64,000 nucleotides of DNA from CBDFNN01 sp965250215 (GTDB lineage: Bacteria; Bacteroidota; Rhodothermia; Rhodothermales; DATKEJ01). The stretch spans positions 434,001-498,000 of the forward strand of contig CBDFNN010000004.1 of NCBI GenBank assembly GCA_965250215.1, given 5' to 3'. Shown here piece after piece: positions 26,645-35,029 of the stretch. Both the position numbers and the translations under genes were made by a program. Position 1 is the stretch's first letter; each line of letters begins with the position of its first letter. Under the pieces are notes generated by a model. It searched no databases, was not told where the DNA came from, and saw nothing but the letters and a program-made list of their open reading frames with translations.

Positions 26645-28633
26645 CTAAAAGACATCAAAGATGAGTGCATCCCATTCTTTTATATCATAATCGACAATCC
26701 TAGCATAAGCATCTGAATCCAAAAAACCACCTATTAGTCCACCCAATATACCTCCAACTATCCCACCAATTATTGCACCAGGAGGACCTCCAATAAGCCC
26801 ACCAATAACAATCCCAACTCCGGTGCCAATCGCAACTCCTCCGATAACTCCAGTCCCCCCAAAGTTTATATCATCGCCCATTGCCGTCACATTATCCCCA
26901 TCAACACCACAATAATGGATACAATGCTGACTGTCTGCCACCCAACTTGTAGGAGTAGGGCAACTTGGAGAGGGGACTGGTGGTTCTTTCGTACCTTCAG
27001 GATGACAAAGTCCTAGCGTATGCCCCATCTCATGAATCATGACAATGGCACTGAAATGTCCAACCATTGTAGTCCTAGTAACCATGAACTTTGTTCCCGG
27101 CTTGTCAGCGCGACCGTTGCTTCCAGTATCTAGTAATCCATCTTCCATTCTGTCGACAAAGAGTCCATATCTGAAAAATCCTCGTCGTTCTGACCATAGA
27201 TTATTATCTTTATAACCTACCAACTCTGCAAACATAATGACTTCCTTATGCGGAAGTATTCCTCCGTCCTCATTCCCAAGATATCCATCATCAAATCGTG
27301 GACTGATTCCATGGTGATAAAACTGACTAGCAACCATCAACTTAGCATCATATGGCATCTTGTGATCTGCGCCTGATGCGTCTATTTCCACAAATAACTC
27401 ACGATGTCCAGGATCAGCTAAGCCATCATAGCCCTCAACAGGGGCCTTATTGCTTGGCCTCAAGTTATTGTTCTGAGTTGAAATCTTGAATTCGAGGGCG
27501 TCGGACAAGCCATCGTTATCACCGTCAGCATCTGCACCACCAATTTCACGTGGATTGGGATCGGAGAATTTAACACTAAACCATCGAAAAGACAGTTGAT
27601 ATTCATAATCATCATATAGTGTCCCACCACCATTGATAGTTTTGACAAACGTTCCCTCTTCTCCACTCCATTCAAGGTCAAATGTCGCAAATGTATCATC
27701 TGTTGGTTTTTCAAAGAACTCGAAATCAGATTCACGCAGTTTCAGGCGTGAAAGAAAGTTTAGGGGACTATTAGGGTCTGAAGTACGCACATCAATTACA
27801 ACGCCGGTATTCATAACGGAACCATCATTCATTGGCCAGATGTAATCCTTGGGGAAACGAACATCTTCTGAAACTACATATATCTCATCACTGCCAATAT
27901 CTTCCTCTTCGTCAATGGCTTCTATCTTTGTTAGTATTAAAATGCTTCGTCGGTTTACAGGACCATCCCACCAACCGTCATCATCGCTATCAGAAATTCC
28001 AGGCTTCGTGCCGTTTTGCTGCTCGTAAAGATCGGGTAAACCATCACCGTCAGTATCATTGGGAGGGTCGAAACTCGTATCTGTTTCGTCCGGAATTCCA
28101 TCACAATCTGAATCAATTGAACCCCCTTCTCCCGTATCGATGTCTCCTATAGTCTTGCAGGCTGGAGGAGATGGTTCTGGGAGATTCCAGCCCGTATCGT
28201 TGGGCTTTACTGACCAACTCAAGTCATCGCCATCCATCCATTTATCAATATTTTCATTCTGATAAATCGGTGCTACCGATCTAGATCCAAGCCAAATGGC
28301 TATTCCCTCTAAATACCACCCTCCACCCCAAAAGCTATCGTCATGCTTTACGATAGTTAACGTTCCTGCCCCCCTTACCCAATCAATGTTAAACCGGTCA
28401 TCACTTATTGAAAACACATACGTATCTGTATTACCACGCTCGCGATCATCCTTATCGGGGTCATCCAGTGGTTCACTAAAGATTCCTCCAATTGATATTG
28501 AAACGGGATCATCAGTACCCGCAAATCGAGCGTCTTTCGTTGTTACCTCAATAAATAACTGTTGAGCGTAGGATGTGCTTGGTAGAAATGCCAAGATTGA
28601 AAACACCGCGCTAATATATGTGCAATGGATCAA
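26645..28633 (-). CDS. Secreted metzincin-like metalloprotease with PLAT-like domain and glycine-zipper insert
   Basis: The 662-aa frame starts at TTG 28633; residues 1-23 form a signal peptide ending SYAQ. Residues about 25-140 look like a PLAT/LH2 lipid-binding domain (FAGTDDPVSISIGG...RGNTDTYVF...GWYLEGIAIWLG). Thrombospondin type 3 calcium repeats follow (DSDCDGIPDETD, NDTDGDGLPDLYE, DADGDNDGLSDALE). The zinc site is HEMGHTLGLCH (H534, H538, H544; E535), with a likely Met-turn at M585. Between this turn and the family's closing helix (RIVDYDIKEWDAL, 645-657) lies a 45-residue GGxxGG stretch (592-636), able to form a glycine-zipper membrane hairpin. No T9SS tail is present. The gene looks more AT-rich than its neighbours. 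Confidence 0.78.
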   Translation of the reverse strand: MIHCTYISAVFSILAFLPSTSYAQQLFIEVTTKDARFAGTDDPVSISIGGIFSEPLDDPDKDDRERGNTDTYVFSISDDRFNIDWVRGAGTLTIVKHDDSFWGGGWYLEGIAIWLGSRSVAPIYQNENIDKWMDGDDLSWSVKPNDTGWNLPEPSPPACKTIGDIDTGEGGSIDSDCDGIPDETDTSFDPPNDTDGDGLPDLYEQQNGTKPGISDSDDDGWWDGPVNRRSILILTKIEAIDEEEDIGSDEIYVVSEDVRFPKDYIWPMNDGSVMNTGVVIDVRTSDPNSPLNFLSRLKLRESDFEFFEKPTDDTFATFDLEWSGEEGTFVKTINGGGTLYDDYEYQLSFRWFSVKFSDPNPREIGGADADGDNDGLSDALEFKISTQNNNLRPSNKAPVEGYDGLADPGHRELFVEIDASGADHKMPYDAKLMVASQFYHHGISPRFDDGYLGNEDGGILPHKEVIMFAELVGYKDNNLWSERRGFFRYGLFVDRMEDGLLDTGSNGRADKPGTKFMVTRTTMVGHFSAIVMIHEMGHTLGLCHPEGTKEPPVPSPSCPTPTSWVADSQHCIHYCGVDGDNVTAMGDDINFGGTGVIGGVAIGTGVGIVIGGLIGGPPGAIIGGIVGGILGGLIGGFLDSDAYARIVDYDIKEWDALIFDVF

Positions 28634-28643
28634 TTTATCTTTT

Positions 28644-28681
28644 GTCTAACGGGTGACATGTTCTGTGTTCTCCGTTAATGG
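28644..28681 (-). other. attC-like core upstream of the metzincin gene
   Basis: On the minus strand the segment reads ATTAACGG, 20-odd bases, then CCGTTAGAC. The right half GTTAGAC fits the integron core GTTRRRY, and TAACGG pairs with CCGTTA. The metzincin start codon follows about 10 bases later. Inner arms are poor, so this is a weak candidate. Confidence 0.22.
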
Positions 28682-28894
28682 GCTAATACGTTTACGATCA
28701 CGGAATTGTGACAAGCGTCTTTCAAATGAAATTGCGGTGATGAACAATTCCAGTGCATCGTTTTTTTTGTGGCATGTCTGTGCTAGGCGTCAGTCATCGA
28801 GAATCGAAATGAGAATTTGATCTGACATTCAAACCACTCCTTGGTACAACTGCCGTAGCTCTACTTCTATACGGGTAAAATGTCAATTTCTGGA

Positions 28895-28949
28895 GCCTAA
28901 CAGTTTGCACATAAACGGCACACCGTCGGCACGCAGTTTCAACAAGTTA
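28895..28949 (-). other. attC-like segment downstream of the sugar isomerase gene (inside gene-free 28634-29036)
   Basis: The 400 bases between the two minus-strand genes have no open frame. This 55-bp segment, read on the minus strand, starts GTAACTTGTTG, has an ACGG/CCGT hairpin in the middle, and ends CAAACTGTTAGGC, a perfect GTTRRRY-type core. The size fits short attC sites, but the outer arms pair only partly. Confidence 0.25.
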
Positions 28950-29036
28950 CGGAGTCACCGGCGTTTGCGCAAAGCTCAAGCGACACAGCGTCCAGGAGTC
29001 GATGCCGCTTATGTTGTCTTAGGCCGAGTGAAATGA

Positions 29037-29873
29037 CTACTTGCTCTGTGCCTTGACGAAGGCTTTCGCACCTTCCACAAAAGCTGTAGGATCTTCAAGA
29101 TCCTGATCCGTTTCAATGGCGATCCGACCTGAATAACCCGTCTCCTTCAGGGCCTTAAAAAGGCCGACAAGATTGGCATCGCCGGTTCCAATATTGACGT
29201 CTGTAAATTGGTCTCCTTCCTCGCTGGGCTTTACGATTTTGTCTTTCAGGTGCACATCCAAAACCCGGTTTCCATATTTCCTATACACCTCCTCAACATC
29301 CAATCGAGTCGAGGTCATCCAGCCGGCATCCAGGCACACACCCAGGCGGGGATCCCGTCCTTCTAGCAGTTCGACAACCACTTCTGGGTTTCCGTATGGG
29401 CTGAAGATATCATGATTGTGCAGAGCTACTTTGATGTCGTGGACGATGGCAAAAGCTTCGAGTAGATCGAGCTGCTGATAGGATGTTGGCTCGGCCGTAA
29501 TGACTTCGGCACCCATATACTTGGCAAACTCAAAGGCCATGCGCAATTCTGCTTCATTTTTAGTAAGCCGCGTGACCCCGAAGGCATACATGTTGAGGCC
29601 GTTGCGATCCAGGGTTTCTTTCTTAAGCTTGATTTCTTCCCACGAAGCCGAGGGGTCCATGTGCCCACCTGATATGCTACTCCACATTTGCAGATTGTCG
29701 ATATCCATCTTCACAGCAAAGGCGACCATGTCATCAAAATCCATGTTGCGCATAGTCCAGGTCTGCAGCGCGAGTTGCTCGGTGAGATCTTGTGCCGAAA
29801 GTGTAGCGAATGAGAGAGTGACAGTGGCCGCGATAAGGCAGGCTTGTCTTAACCGGATTGTGATCTTCTTCAT
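29037..29873 (-). CDS. Secreted sugar phosphate isomerase/epimerase-like TIM barrel protein
   Basis: I use ATG 29873 (278 aa), which begins a signal peptide (MKKITIRLRQACLIAATVTL...SAQ); the longer frame from 29987 crosses the promoter. The mature protein is a xylose-isomerase-like TIM barrel: LALQTWTMRNMDFDDMV, GAEVITAEPTSY, VALHNHDIFSPYG with metal-binding histidine, GVCLDAGWM, VLDVHLKDK and IAIETDQDL, which supply the usual E, D, H and E ligands. Exported members of this family are common in these phyla and probably act on sugar derivatives in the periplasm. A second exported relative lies at 49726. The promoter block upstream is shared with the gene at 31162. Confidence 0.85.
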   Translation of the reverse strand: MKKITIRLRQACLIAATVTLSFATLSAQDLTEQLALQTWTMRNMDFDDMVAFAVKMDIDNLQMWSSISGGHMDPSASWEEIKLKKETLDRNGLNMYAFGVTRLTKNEAELRMAFEFAKYMGAEVITAEPTSYQQLDLLEAFAIVHDIKVALHNHDIFSPYGNPEVVVELLEGRDPRLGVCLDAGWMTSTRLDVEEVYRKYGNRVLDVHLKDKIVKPSEEGDQFTDVNIGTGDANLVGLFKALKETGYSGRIAIETDQDLEDPTAFVEGAKAFVKAQSK

Positions 29874-29901
29874 CAGGGCGGTTTTAAAATGAATGGAGGA
29901 G

Positions 29902-29961
29902 GATGAATCAATATAGAATCCTCCAAAGCGCTTCGCAATCGAGGTATGAGCGGGACGGTCC
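29902..29961 (-). promoter_or_regulatory. Repeated promoter block, copy 1
   Basis: On the minus strand TTGCGA (29933-29938) and TATATT (29910-29915) are 17 bases apart, and the predicted transcript would start about 30 bases before ATG 29873. The whole 50-60 bp block, including bases outside the two boxes, recurs at 31253-31311. Confidence 0.6.
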
Positions 29962-30043
29962 TTACACCTGACTGAAAAAAACACCATTGCCCAACTCGTT
30001 CAGTCTCGGATAGGTATCCCGCTTAGACATCGCACGACTGAGA

Positions 30044-31162
30044 TTACGAGCCGCCCATAAAATGTGGAACGACTAATTCTTCGCTGAGAAAAGCAAGCAC
30101 ACAATTATCATCGGCGCTAAGTAAACTGATTTCCAACAGTCCCTGTGTACCAGGTTCAAGTCCATCTGCGCCAAAATCAAATTCCGACGCAATGATAGTG
30201 GATAGACCACTGGTTACACTAGGGGTTGATTCGATTCTTTTGATATCGCCGTCAGGGTCTTTTAGCACCATGGATACTTTGGCTATAGCCTTCGGCAAGC
30301 ACTGAGTAGCTGCTATAAATTGATAATACCGACCTTCAATCCAAGCAGGGCGTCCTCCCGGAGTATATTCCCTAGCATTTCTTGACAATATCGAAATGCT
30401 TATTCCCTCGCTAGGGGACGCAGGATAGAGCCAGTTAATATCCCCGGAAGGGTTAAGAATACCCAATGCAACTTCGTCTGATGATCGAGCGTGCACCTTT
30501 TTCCACATACTATTTAGGTTGTCAGAAATCTGTTTTGCGACTTGTGCAGTATCCAAGGATAGTGGCTCAGCAGATTTTTGGAAAAAGCCAGTCGGCATCA
30601 TAACTAAGCTTGGAGACGGTGAACGGGTAACCGCGCCTCCTGTATCAGGTGCAAAGAATAATGCGGCCTGAGCCTTATCACACTTGCACAATGGATCGTT
30701 CTGCGTGCAGTTTCGCTCAATTTCGCCCTGTGGACCCGGTTCAAAAAATTCGATCGTCTGACACCAAACGATTGGCGGTACCGGTAGAACAGTGCATGAT
30801 TCTGCTATTGTCAGCGTGGAGTTCGGAAAACAAATCTTGGGTCGACAGTACTCGCACTCTTTCGACTTGTATGACCATTCTTCGTTCTGAGAATGTTTAA
30901 CACCAATCGTCACACCACCTGAGACTCCACTATGTTCTGCCCCAATGTTAACCGACAAATTCATTTCTTGTCCGGTTGTAATCTTTTTTTCCTCACCACA
31001 ACCAAAGCCGCTCCCAAAAGGAAAGCAGAATGTTCCTTGCGAGACTTTCTTTACCGTCCACAATGGATTAACAGCATCCCACCATGGGGGATTGTACTGA
31101 TTCGTAACGTCTCTAATGTCTTCTGGCATCGGATTATTCCTCCAATTATCGGTGTGGGACAC
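30044..31162 (-). CDS. Cysteine-rich protein of unknown function
   Basis: The frame is 372 aa from ATG 31162; ATG 31129 is an alternative. There is no signal peptide. Residues about 36-115 carry many cysteines (FCFPFGSGFGCGEEKK, KECEYCRPKICF) around an alternating segment LSVNIGAEHSGVSGGVTIGV that looks like an amphipathic beta-hairpin. Further cysteines follow (CTQNDPLCKC). The C-terminal part has a jelly-roll-like pattern and a PGGRPAWIEGRYYQF segment. I recognise no family. The hairpin and Cys pattern recall secreted beta-pore or lectin-like proteins, but this is only an impression. It shares an upstream promoter block with the sugar isomerase gene. Confidence 0.65.
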   Translation of the reverse strand: MSHTDNWRNNPMPEDIRDVTNQYNPPWWDAVNPLWTVKKVSQGTFCFPFGSGFGCGEEKKITTGQEMNLSVNIGAEHSGVSGGVTIGVKHSQNEEWSYKSKECEYCRPKICFPNSTLTIAESCTVLPVPPIVWCQTIEFFEPGPQGEIERNCTQNDPLCKCDKAQAALFFAPDTGGAVTRSPSPSLVMMPTGFFQKSAEPLSLDTAQVAKQISDNLNSMWKKVHARSSDEVALGILNPSGDINWLYPASPSEGISISILSRNAREYTPGGRPAWIEGRYYQFIAATQCLPKAIAKVSMVLKDPDGDIKRIESTPSVTSGLSTIIASEFDFGADGLEPGTQGLLEISLLSADDNCVLAFLSEELVVPHFMGGS

Positions 31163-31519
31163 CTAGCTGATTGTGTCCAAAGTGTTCGTATTGCAATATC
31201 CGTTAGTTACGTTGTCCATAGTCGAAGAATCTCATCAGATATTACCTGATCCAGGATGTCTCAATATAGAATCCGCTTGAGCGCTTCGCAATCGGGATAT
31301 GAGCGGGGCGGATCTAGGTCTTTCAGCGGATTATCCGGCGCATCAGGAATGCAAGCGGCCCCCCTGCAAAGTGAAGGGGAGCATGGACCCAATTGAGTCA
31401 CAGATATAGACAGGGAGGTGATGGGAATAGAAGCGGTGACACTAGGGCTTTGATCACATTAAGTGTGAGAAGTAAGACCGCTGCGTCCCTAAGTCGGTTC
31501 ATGCCCAGACTAAAAATCC
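31163..31519. other. Gene-free stretch with the second promoter block and a repeat remnant
   Basis: No protein-coding frame is credible here. The promoter block (31253-31311) lies at the left. At 31385-31420 the plus strand reads TGGACCCAA and then GATATAGACAGGGAGGTG, which resembles the W-T-Q and D-I-D-G-E parts of the FG-GAP-like repeat seen at 25.3-26.3 kb; this is a very short remnant. Confidence 0.4.
31253..31311 (-). promoter_or_regulatory. Repeated promoter block, copy 2
   Basis: Minus-strand TTGCGA (31286-31291) and TATATT (31263-31268) are separated by 17 bases, exactly as in copy 1, and the flanks CCCGCTCATA and CATCCT also match. It would serve the gene starting at 31162. A TATATTGAG with a similar distance to the start also precedes the ThuA gene (33952-33957). 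Confidence 0.6.
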
Positions 31520-31618
31520 TTACTTGGCTTTCTTTTCTCTCTTTTGGGCCCTTTTTTCTTTAGTAGTTAGCGCTGCTTTTTTCTTAACGTTCTTCTTTGA
31601 ATCTTTTCCTTTTGACAT
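31520..31618 (-). CDS. 32-residue lysine-rich small protein
   Basis: The minus strand encodes a complete short frame from ATG 31618 to TAA 31520. It starts MSKGKDSKKNVKKKAALTT and continues KEKRAQKREKKAK, so about half the residues are K or R. The start is preceded by an A-rich leader typical of this group, where small basic proteins of this kind recur in genomes. The composition suggests nucleic-acid or ribosome binding. Codons are clean and the flanks are not coding, which supports a real gene. No transcript evidence is available, and the family has no name I can give. Confidence 0.6.
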   Translation of the reverse strand: MSKGKDSKKNVKKKAALTTKEKRAQKREKKAK

Positions 31619-31810
31619 GACTTTTAATTTTAATGGTGGAATTAAGTTACCTAATTATTAAAGGAACTCTAGTTGCAGATTGCATCAATTTCCGCTGAGC
31701 TTGCCTGAGTGTCGGTGTCTCTATAGCTTGCCCAAAAGCGGGCCTAGACTGCTGCGTCTGAGCTCTAGCCTTAGGCGGCGCGGATTATCCTTTGCTATAT
31801 TCGTTAAAAA

Positions 31811-33124
31811 ATGACAGACCGGAGCAACACGAAAGATGAAGAGCTGGTGCGCACAATCGGCACGCAGGCCCTGGGACTTAGTGTGGTCAATATGGTCGTC
31901 GGCGGCGGAATATTCGTATTGCCAGGCCTGATCGCTGTACATCTCGGTTCAGCTGCAATCATTGCTTATTTCTTATGTGCTCTCGCGGTTGCGCTGGTGT
32001 TTCTCTGCTTCGCGGAGATTGGTACTCGGATTACGCGAAGCGGTGGCGCCTATGCATATGTCGAGGAAGCATTCGGGCCATTTGCCGGTTTTGTTTGCTC
32101 GATCCTGTTCTGGTTCGGGTGGTCGGCGCTGTCTGACGCGGCTATTACTGTCGCGATGGTGAATACAATCGAGATAGCCTTTCCGCAACTTGGCCAACCT
32201 GTTTTGCGTTCTGTTGTCATCGTCGCCTTAGTCACATTTCTGGCCATCGTAAATATCAGGGGCGTGAAATCAGGCGTGAGGCTCTTTGTGATCAACACCT
32301 TTCTCAAACTCCTTCCGCTGGTATTACTTCTTATCGTCGGACTCTTCACAATCGACTTCGACTACTTGAAAATCCAAGAACTGCCATCCGTGGAGAGTAT
32401 CGGTGCGGCTGCGATCATCTTGTTCTTTGCTTTTGCTGGGGCCGAGTCGGCTTTGAGTGCCAGTGGGGAAATCAAGAACCCTACTAAGACGGTTCCCTTG
32501 GGATTACTACTCGGCCTTGTTGGAATCTTGGCGCTCTACGTTGGCCTTCAGAGTGTGTCGCAGGGTGTCCTTGGAACCGAACTTGCGAATAATACTGAAG
32601 CGCCCTTGGCTGCTGCTGCAAAGGCAGTCTTCGGAGACTGGGGTGCGAAGATGCTGCTTGTAGCAGGCGTCGTCTCCATCTTTGGAACGATCAGCGGCGA
32701 CATGTTGAATTCGCCTCGAGTGATCTTTGCATCGGCGCGAGATGGTAACCTACCGAAGGTGCTTGGAAAAGTACACCCCAAACACAAAACACCCTACGCC
32801 GCAATCATCTTCATGTCGGCTGTTATCTGCGCGTTTGCACTCAGTGGCAGTTTCGAAAAACTGGCCGTGGTCGCGTCGGGCTCCATTCTGGTAATCTATC
32901 TCGCTGTCAGTCTCGCAGTGATTCGCATAAGGCGACGCGACGGTCTACCGAAGGGGGGAGAGTTCAAGCTTCCGTTTGGACCGACAATCCCGATACTTAG
33001 TGTTCTGGTTGTTGGGTGGTTGCTGTTGCAGCTCACCGGTGCGGAGGCCGTCGGACTCACTGCGCTGGTTGGCGCATCAGTTCTGATGTACGGAATCAAG
33101 ATTATTGTGCAGAGAGCACGATAG
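31811..33124 (+). CDS. Amino acid permease, APC superfamily
   Basis: The 437-aa protein has 12 predicted helices and begins with the family pattern LGLSVVNMVVGGGIFVLPG (helix 1, the substrate-binding GxGIF segment) and later FAFAGAESALSASGEIKNPTKTVP (helix 6 and the following loop). These mark it as an APC-type secondary transporter that imports or exchanges amino acids. It is the sole plus-strand gene here and is flanked by opposing genes. A TATATT box at 31796-31801 lies just before the ATG. The substrate cannot be told from sequence. Confidence 0.92.
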   Translation: MTDRSNTKDEELVRTIGTQALGLSVVNMVVGGGIFVLPGLIAVHLGSAAIIAYFLCALAVALVFLCFAEIGTRITRSGGAYAYVEEAFGPFAGFVCSILFWFGWSALSDAAITVAMVNTIEIAFPQLGQPVLRSVVIVALVTFLAIVNIRGVKSGVRLFVINTFLKLLPLVLLLIVGLFTIDFDYLKIQELPSVESIGAAAIILFFAFAGAESALSASGEIKNPTKTVPLGLLLGLVGILALYVGLQSVSQGVLGTELANNTEAPLAAAAKAVFGDWGAKMLLVAGVVSIFGTISGDMLNSPRVIFASARDGNLPKVLGKVHPKHKTPYAAIIFMSAVICAFALSGSFEKLAVVASGSILVIYLAVSLAVIRIRRRDGLPKGGEFKLPFGPTIPILSVLVVGWLLLQLTGAEAVGLTALVGASVLMYGIKIIVQRAR

Positions 33125-33165
33125 TCGGCTGAGGAAAATACCACTCTAGCTGTTTCCTTCGATAC

Positions 33166-33912
33166 TTACTGATCGAAAGAATCCAGAATATTGGAGATAG
33201 TCTGTTGCACCATCGGTGACATAAGAGCATAGCGGTCATGGCCCGGCACGAAGACAACGACTTTGCCTTTTCCGTAGTCGTGGGCCCAGCCTTGGTAGGA
33301 ATGACCGTTCTCTTCAGAATAGCTTTCCATGAAAATGTTAGTCTCCGAAGGATCAATTTCAAGCTCGTATTCCTCGTCATGTATAATGAAGGGTTGGACG
33401 CCTTCATTGAGCTTGGAATAGTCTCCAAGGGGAACGACTGTTATGTTCACTACGGGCGGGTGTGTGATAAAATAGGCTTTCGCAAGACGCGAAATTGCAC
33501 CGTCCATTGGGTAGAAGCCGATGCCGTCGTGATGGAAAAACAGTTTGCCGCCATCCTGTACAAACTTCTCGAAGGCTTCTTCCTGCAGGGGAGTTAGCCA
33601 GCCATATTTTCTCGGATCTTTTTCCCTTTTATTCAACTGTTGATAGTCGTGCACATAATAGCGGCTCAAAATTATCAAATCGTATTCGGAGAAGCGTTCG
33701 AATGGCACATCATAATCAGGAATGATATCGGTCGTGTATCCTTTCTTATCCAGTTGCCAGACTATACCCCGATACAGTGGAGCAACCCCGTGCCAGAAAT
33801 CCCCGAGAATAGCGAGGGCTTTTTTGTCAGAGGCAACTTGCCCCTGTGCATCGGTGAAAAATGTCGTACATACGATTAGTGCGAATGCCGAGAACGAGAG
33901 GATCCTTTTCAT
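33166..33912 (-). CDS. Secreted ThuA-like protein
   Basis: I use ATG 33912 (248 aa); the frame from 33966 would put 18 polar residues before the signal peptide MKRILSFSAFALIVCTTFFT. The body has the ThuA/glutamine-amidotransferase-like fold: KALAILGDFWH, a nucleophile-elbow-like turn YDLIILSRYYV, GGKLFFHHDGIGFYP, and a final GHDRYALMSP. ThuA domains are linked to carbohydrate use and lack the classic catalytic cysteine, as is the case here. The nearest neighbours are unrelated, so it appears monocistronic. The TATATTGAG at 33952-33957 may be its -10 region. Confidence 0.8.
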   Translation of the reverse strand: MKRILSFSAFALIVCTTFFTDAQGQVASDKKALAILGDFWHGVAPLYRGIVWQLDKKGYTTDIIPDYDVPFERFSEYDLIILSRYYVHDYQQLNKREKDPRKYGWLTPLQEEAFEKFVQDGGKLFFHHDGIGFYPMDGAISRLAKAYFITHPPVVNITVVPLGDYSKLNEGVQPFIIHDEEYELEIDPSETNIFMESYSEENGHSYQGWAHDYGKGKVVVFVPGHDRYALMSPMVQQTISNILDSFDQ

Positions 33913-34059
33913 CTCTTTTGCAGGGTTACATCCATGATTGCAATCCTTCTCAATATAGGATGCCAACTCGTAGATAATAAACCCTCTCGATTTTGCGCAT
34001 GTCTTTCGTCGATGCCTTCGTGCCCGACTACGACAATAACAACACCTTGCTCGCGCGCG

Positions 34060-34482
34060 CTAACTCTCAGTTAGAGGTAGTGCGATATCCTCGCGAAGAT
34101 CGTCGATTCGCTGGTCAAGATCCAGCGGGATAATTGAGTTTGGAAGGGCGCCGATGGTCTCGTAGAGCCAAAGAGCGTGAAGCAACGAGTGGCGCCATTC
34201 TTCCAAGCCGACCTTATGCTCACTATAACCTTTTTCGCGCAAGAGATCAGCGAGGGAGAGCCCTTTTTCGGCGGAGAATCCTGATTCGTCTGAGCATAGA
34301 TTAATCAGTTTCTCACGACTGATATCGTGATGCAACGCAGGACCCAGTTCATTCGTTGAAAGCCCCAATCGAATTTCGATCAGGACTTGTTCATGTTGAC
34401 CCGTACCCCGCAACAAAAGTACTCGCGCTAGGACAGCAACGAGCTGTTGTATTTGAAGTAGTATGAAATCTCGTGTTATCAT
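34060..34482 (-). CDS. Helical protein, DUF6483-like
   Basis: The protein is 140 aa without signal peptide. The first helix (MITRDFILLQIQQLVAVLARVLLL) and the following GQHEQVLIEIRLGLSTNELG resemble DUF6483 proteins of unknown function. The remainder is entirely helical (EKLINLCS, LSLADLLREKGYSEHKVGLEEWRHSLLHALWLYETIG), as in TPR-like scaffolds. It is an isolated gene. The family link is tentative and rests on the N-terminal pattern. Confidence 0.6.
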   Translation of the reverse strand: MITRDFILLQIQQLVAVLARVLLLRGTGQHEQVLIEIRLGLSTNELGPALHHDISREKLINLCSDESGFSAEKGLSLADLLREKGYSEHKVGLEEWRHSLLHALWLYETIGALPNSIIPLDLDQRIDDLREDIALPLTES

Positions 34483-34602
34483 GTTACGGGGTTTTCATGT
34501 TGAACGAATCGATCGCGTTTCGGTTAAACGCCGGCTTATGGACTCAATGGCCTTTTTTCTCAAACTCAGTACAGTCGAATGCTTCCTCATTTCAATTGGA
34601 CT

Positions 34603-34857
34603 CTATTTCAGCAGCATGGCAGATCGGCTCTCCGAGAAGCTTTCACCCGAGACGCGATAGAAATAAGAACCGCTGGGCAATCCACTCGCATCGATGCTAA
34701 AGCGATGCATCAGACCCGAAGCTAGGGGCCCATCCTGTACTAGTTCAACCAGCTGACCCATTCCGTTGTACAGGCCAATGTGCACCTGCTGCGTCTCTGC
34801 TACCGTCAAGGAAAGACTCAACGACCGCCTTTGACTCTTTCTTCTATGGCACATCAA
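34603..34857 (-). pseudogene. Orphan T9SS sorting-domain fragment
   Basis: The frame encodes the second half of a type A sorting domain: VHIGLYNGMGQLVELVQDG, then DASGLPSGSYFYRVSGESF and LLK before the stop. The upstream part lacks the YPNPFNP core and any passenger protein. It is therefore the tail of a lost surface protein rather than a working gene. Confidence 0.75.
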
Positions 34858-35029
34858 TCAAGTACATTGAATCAAAGCCACGAAATTTGTGAAACATGTT
34901 CATTTTTAAGGTGAGTGGATTCTCGAAAACGGTGACTGTGATTATGCTTAAATAGACTCACAATGATAATGCGTATCGGAGTTATAGCTCGGCTCTGGTA
35001 GCACCTCCGTACATAACCAAGATCGCAAC

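Noticed and set aside
34463..34700. Plus-strand frames opposite the DUF6483-like gene and the sorting-domain remnant
   Set aside because: No family features; both cover the 5' end of one minus-strand gene and the fragment of another.
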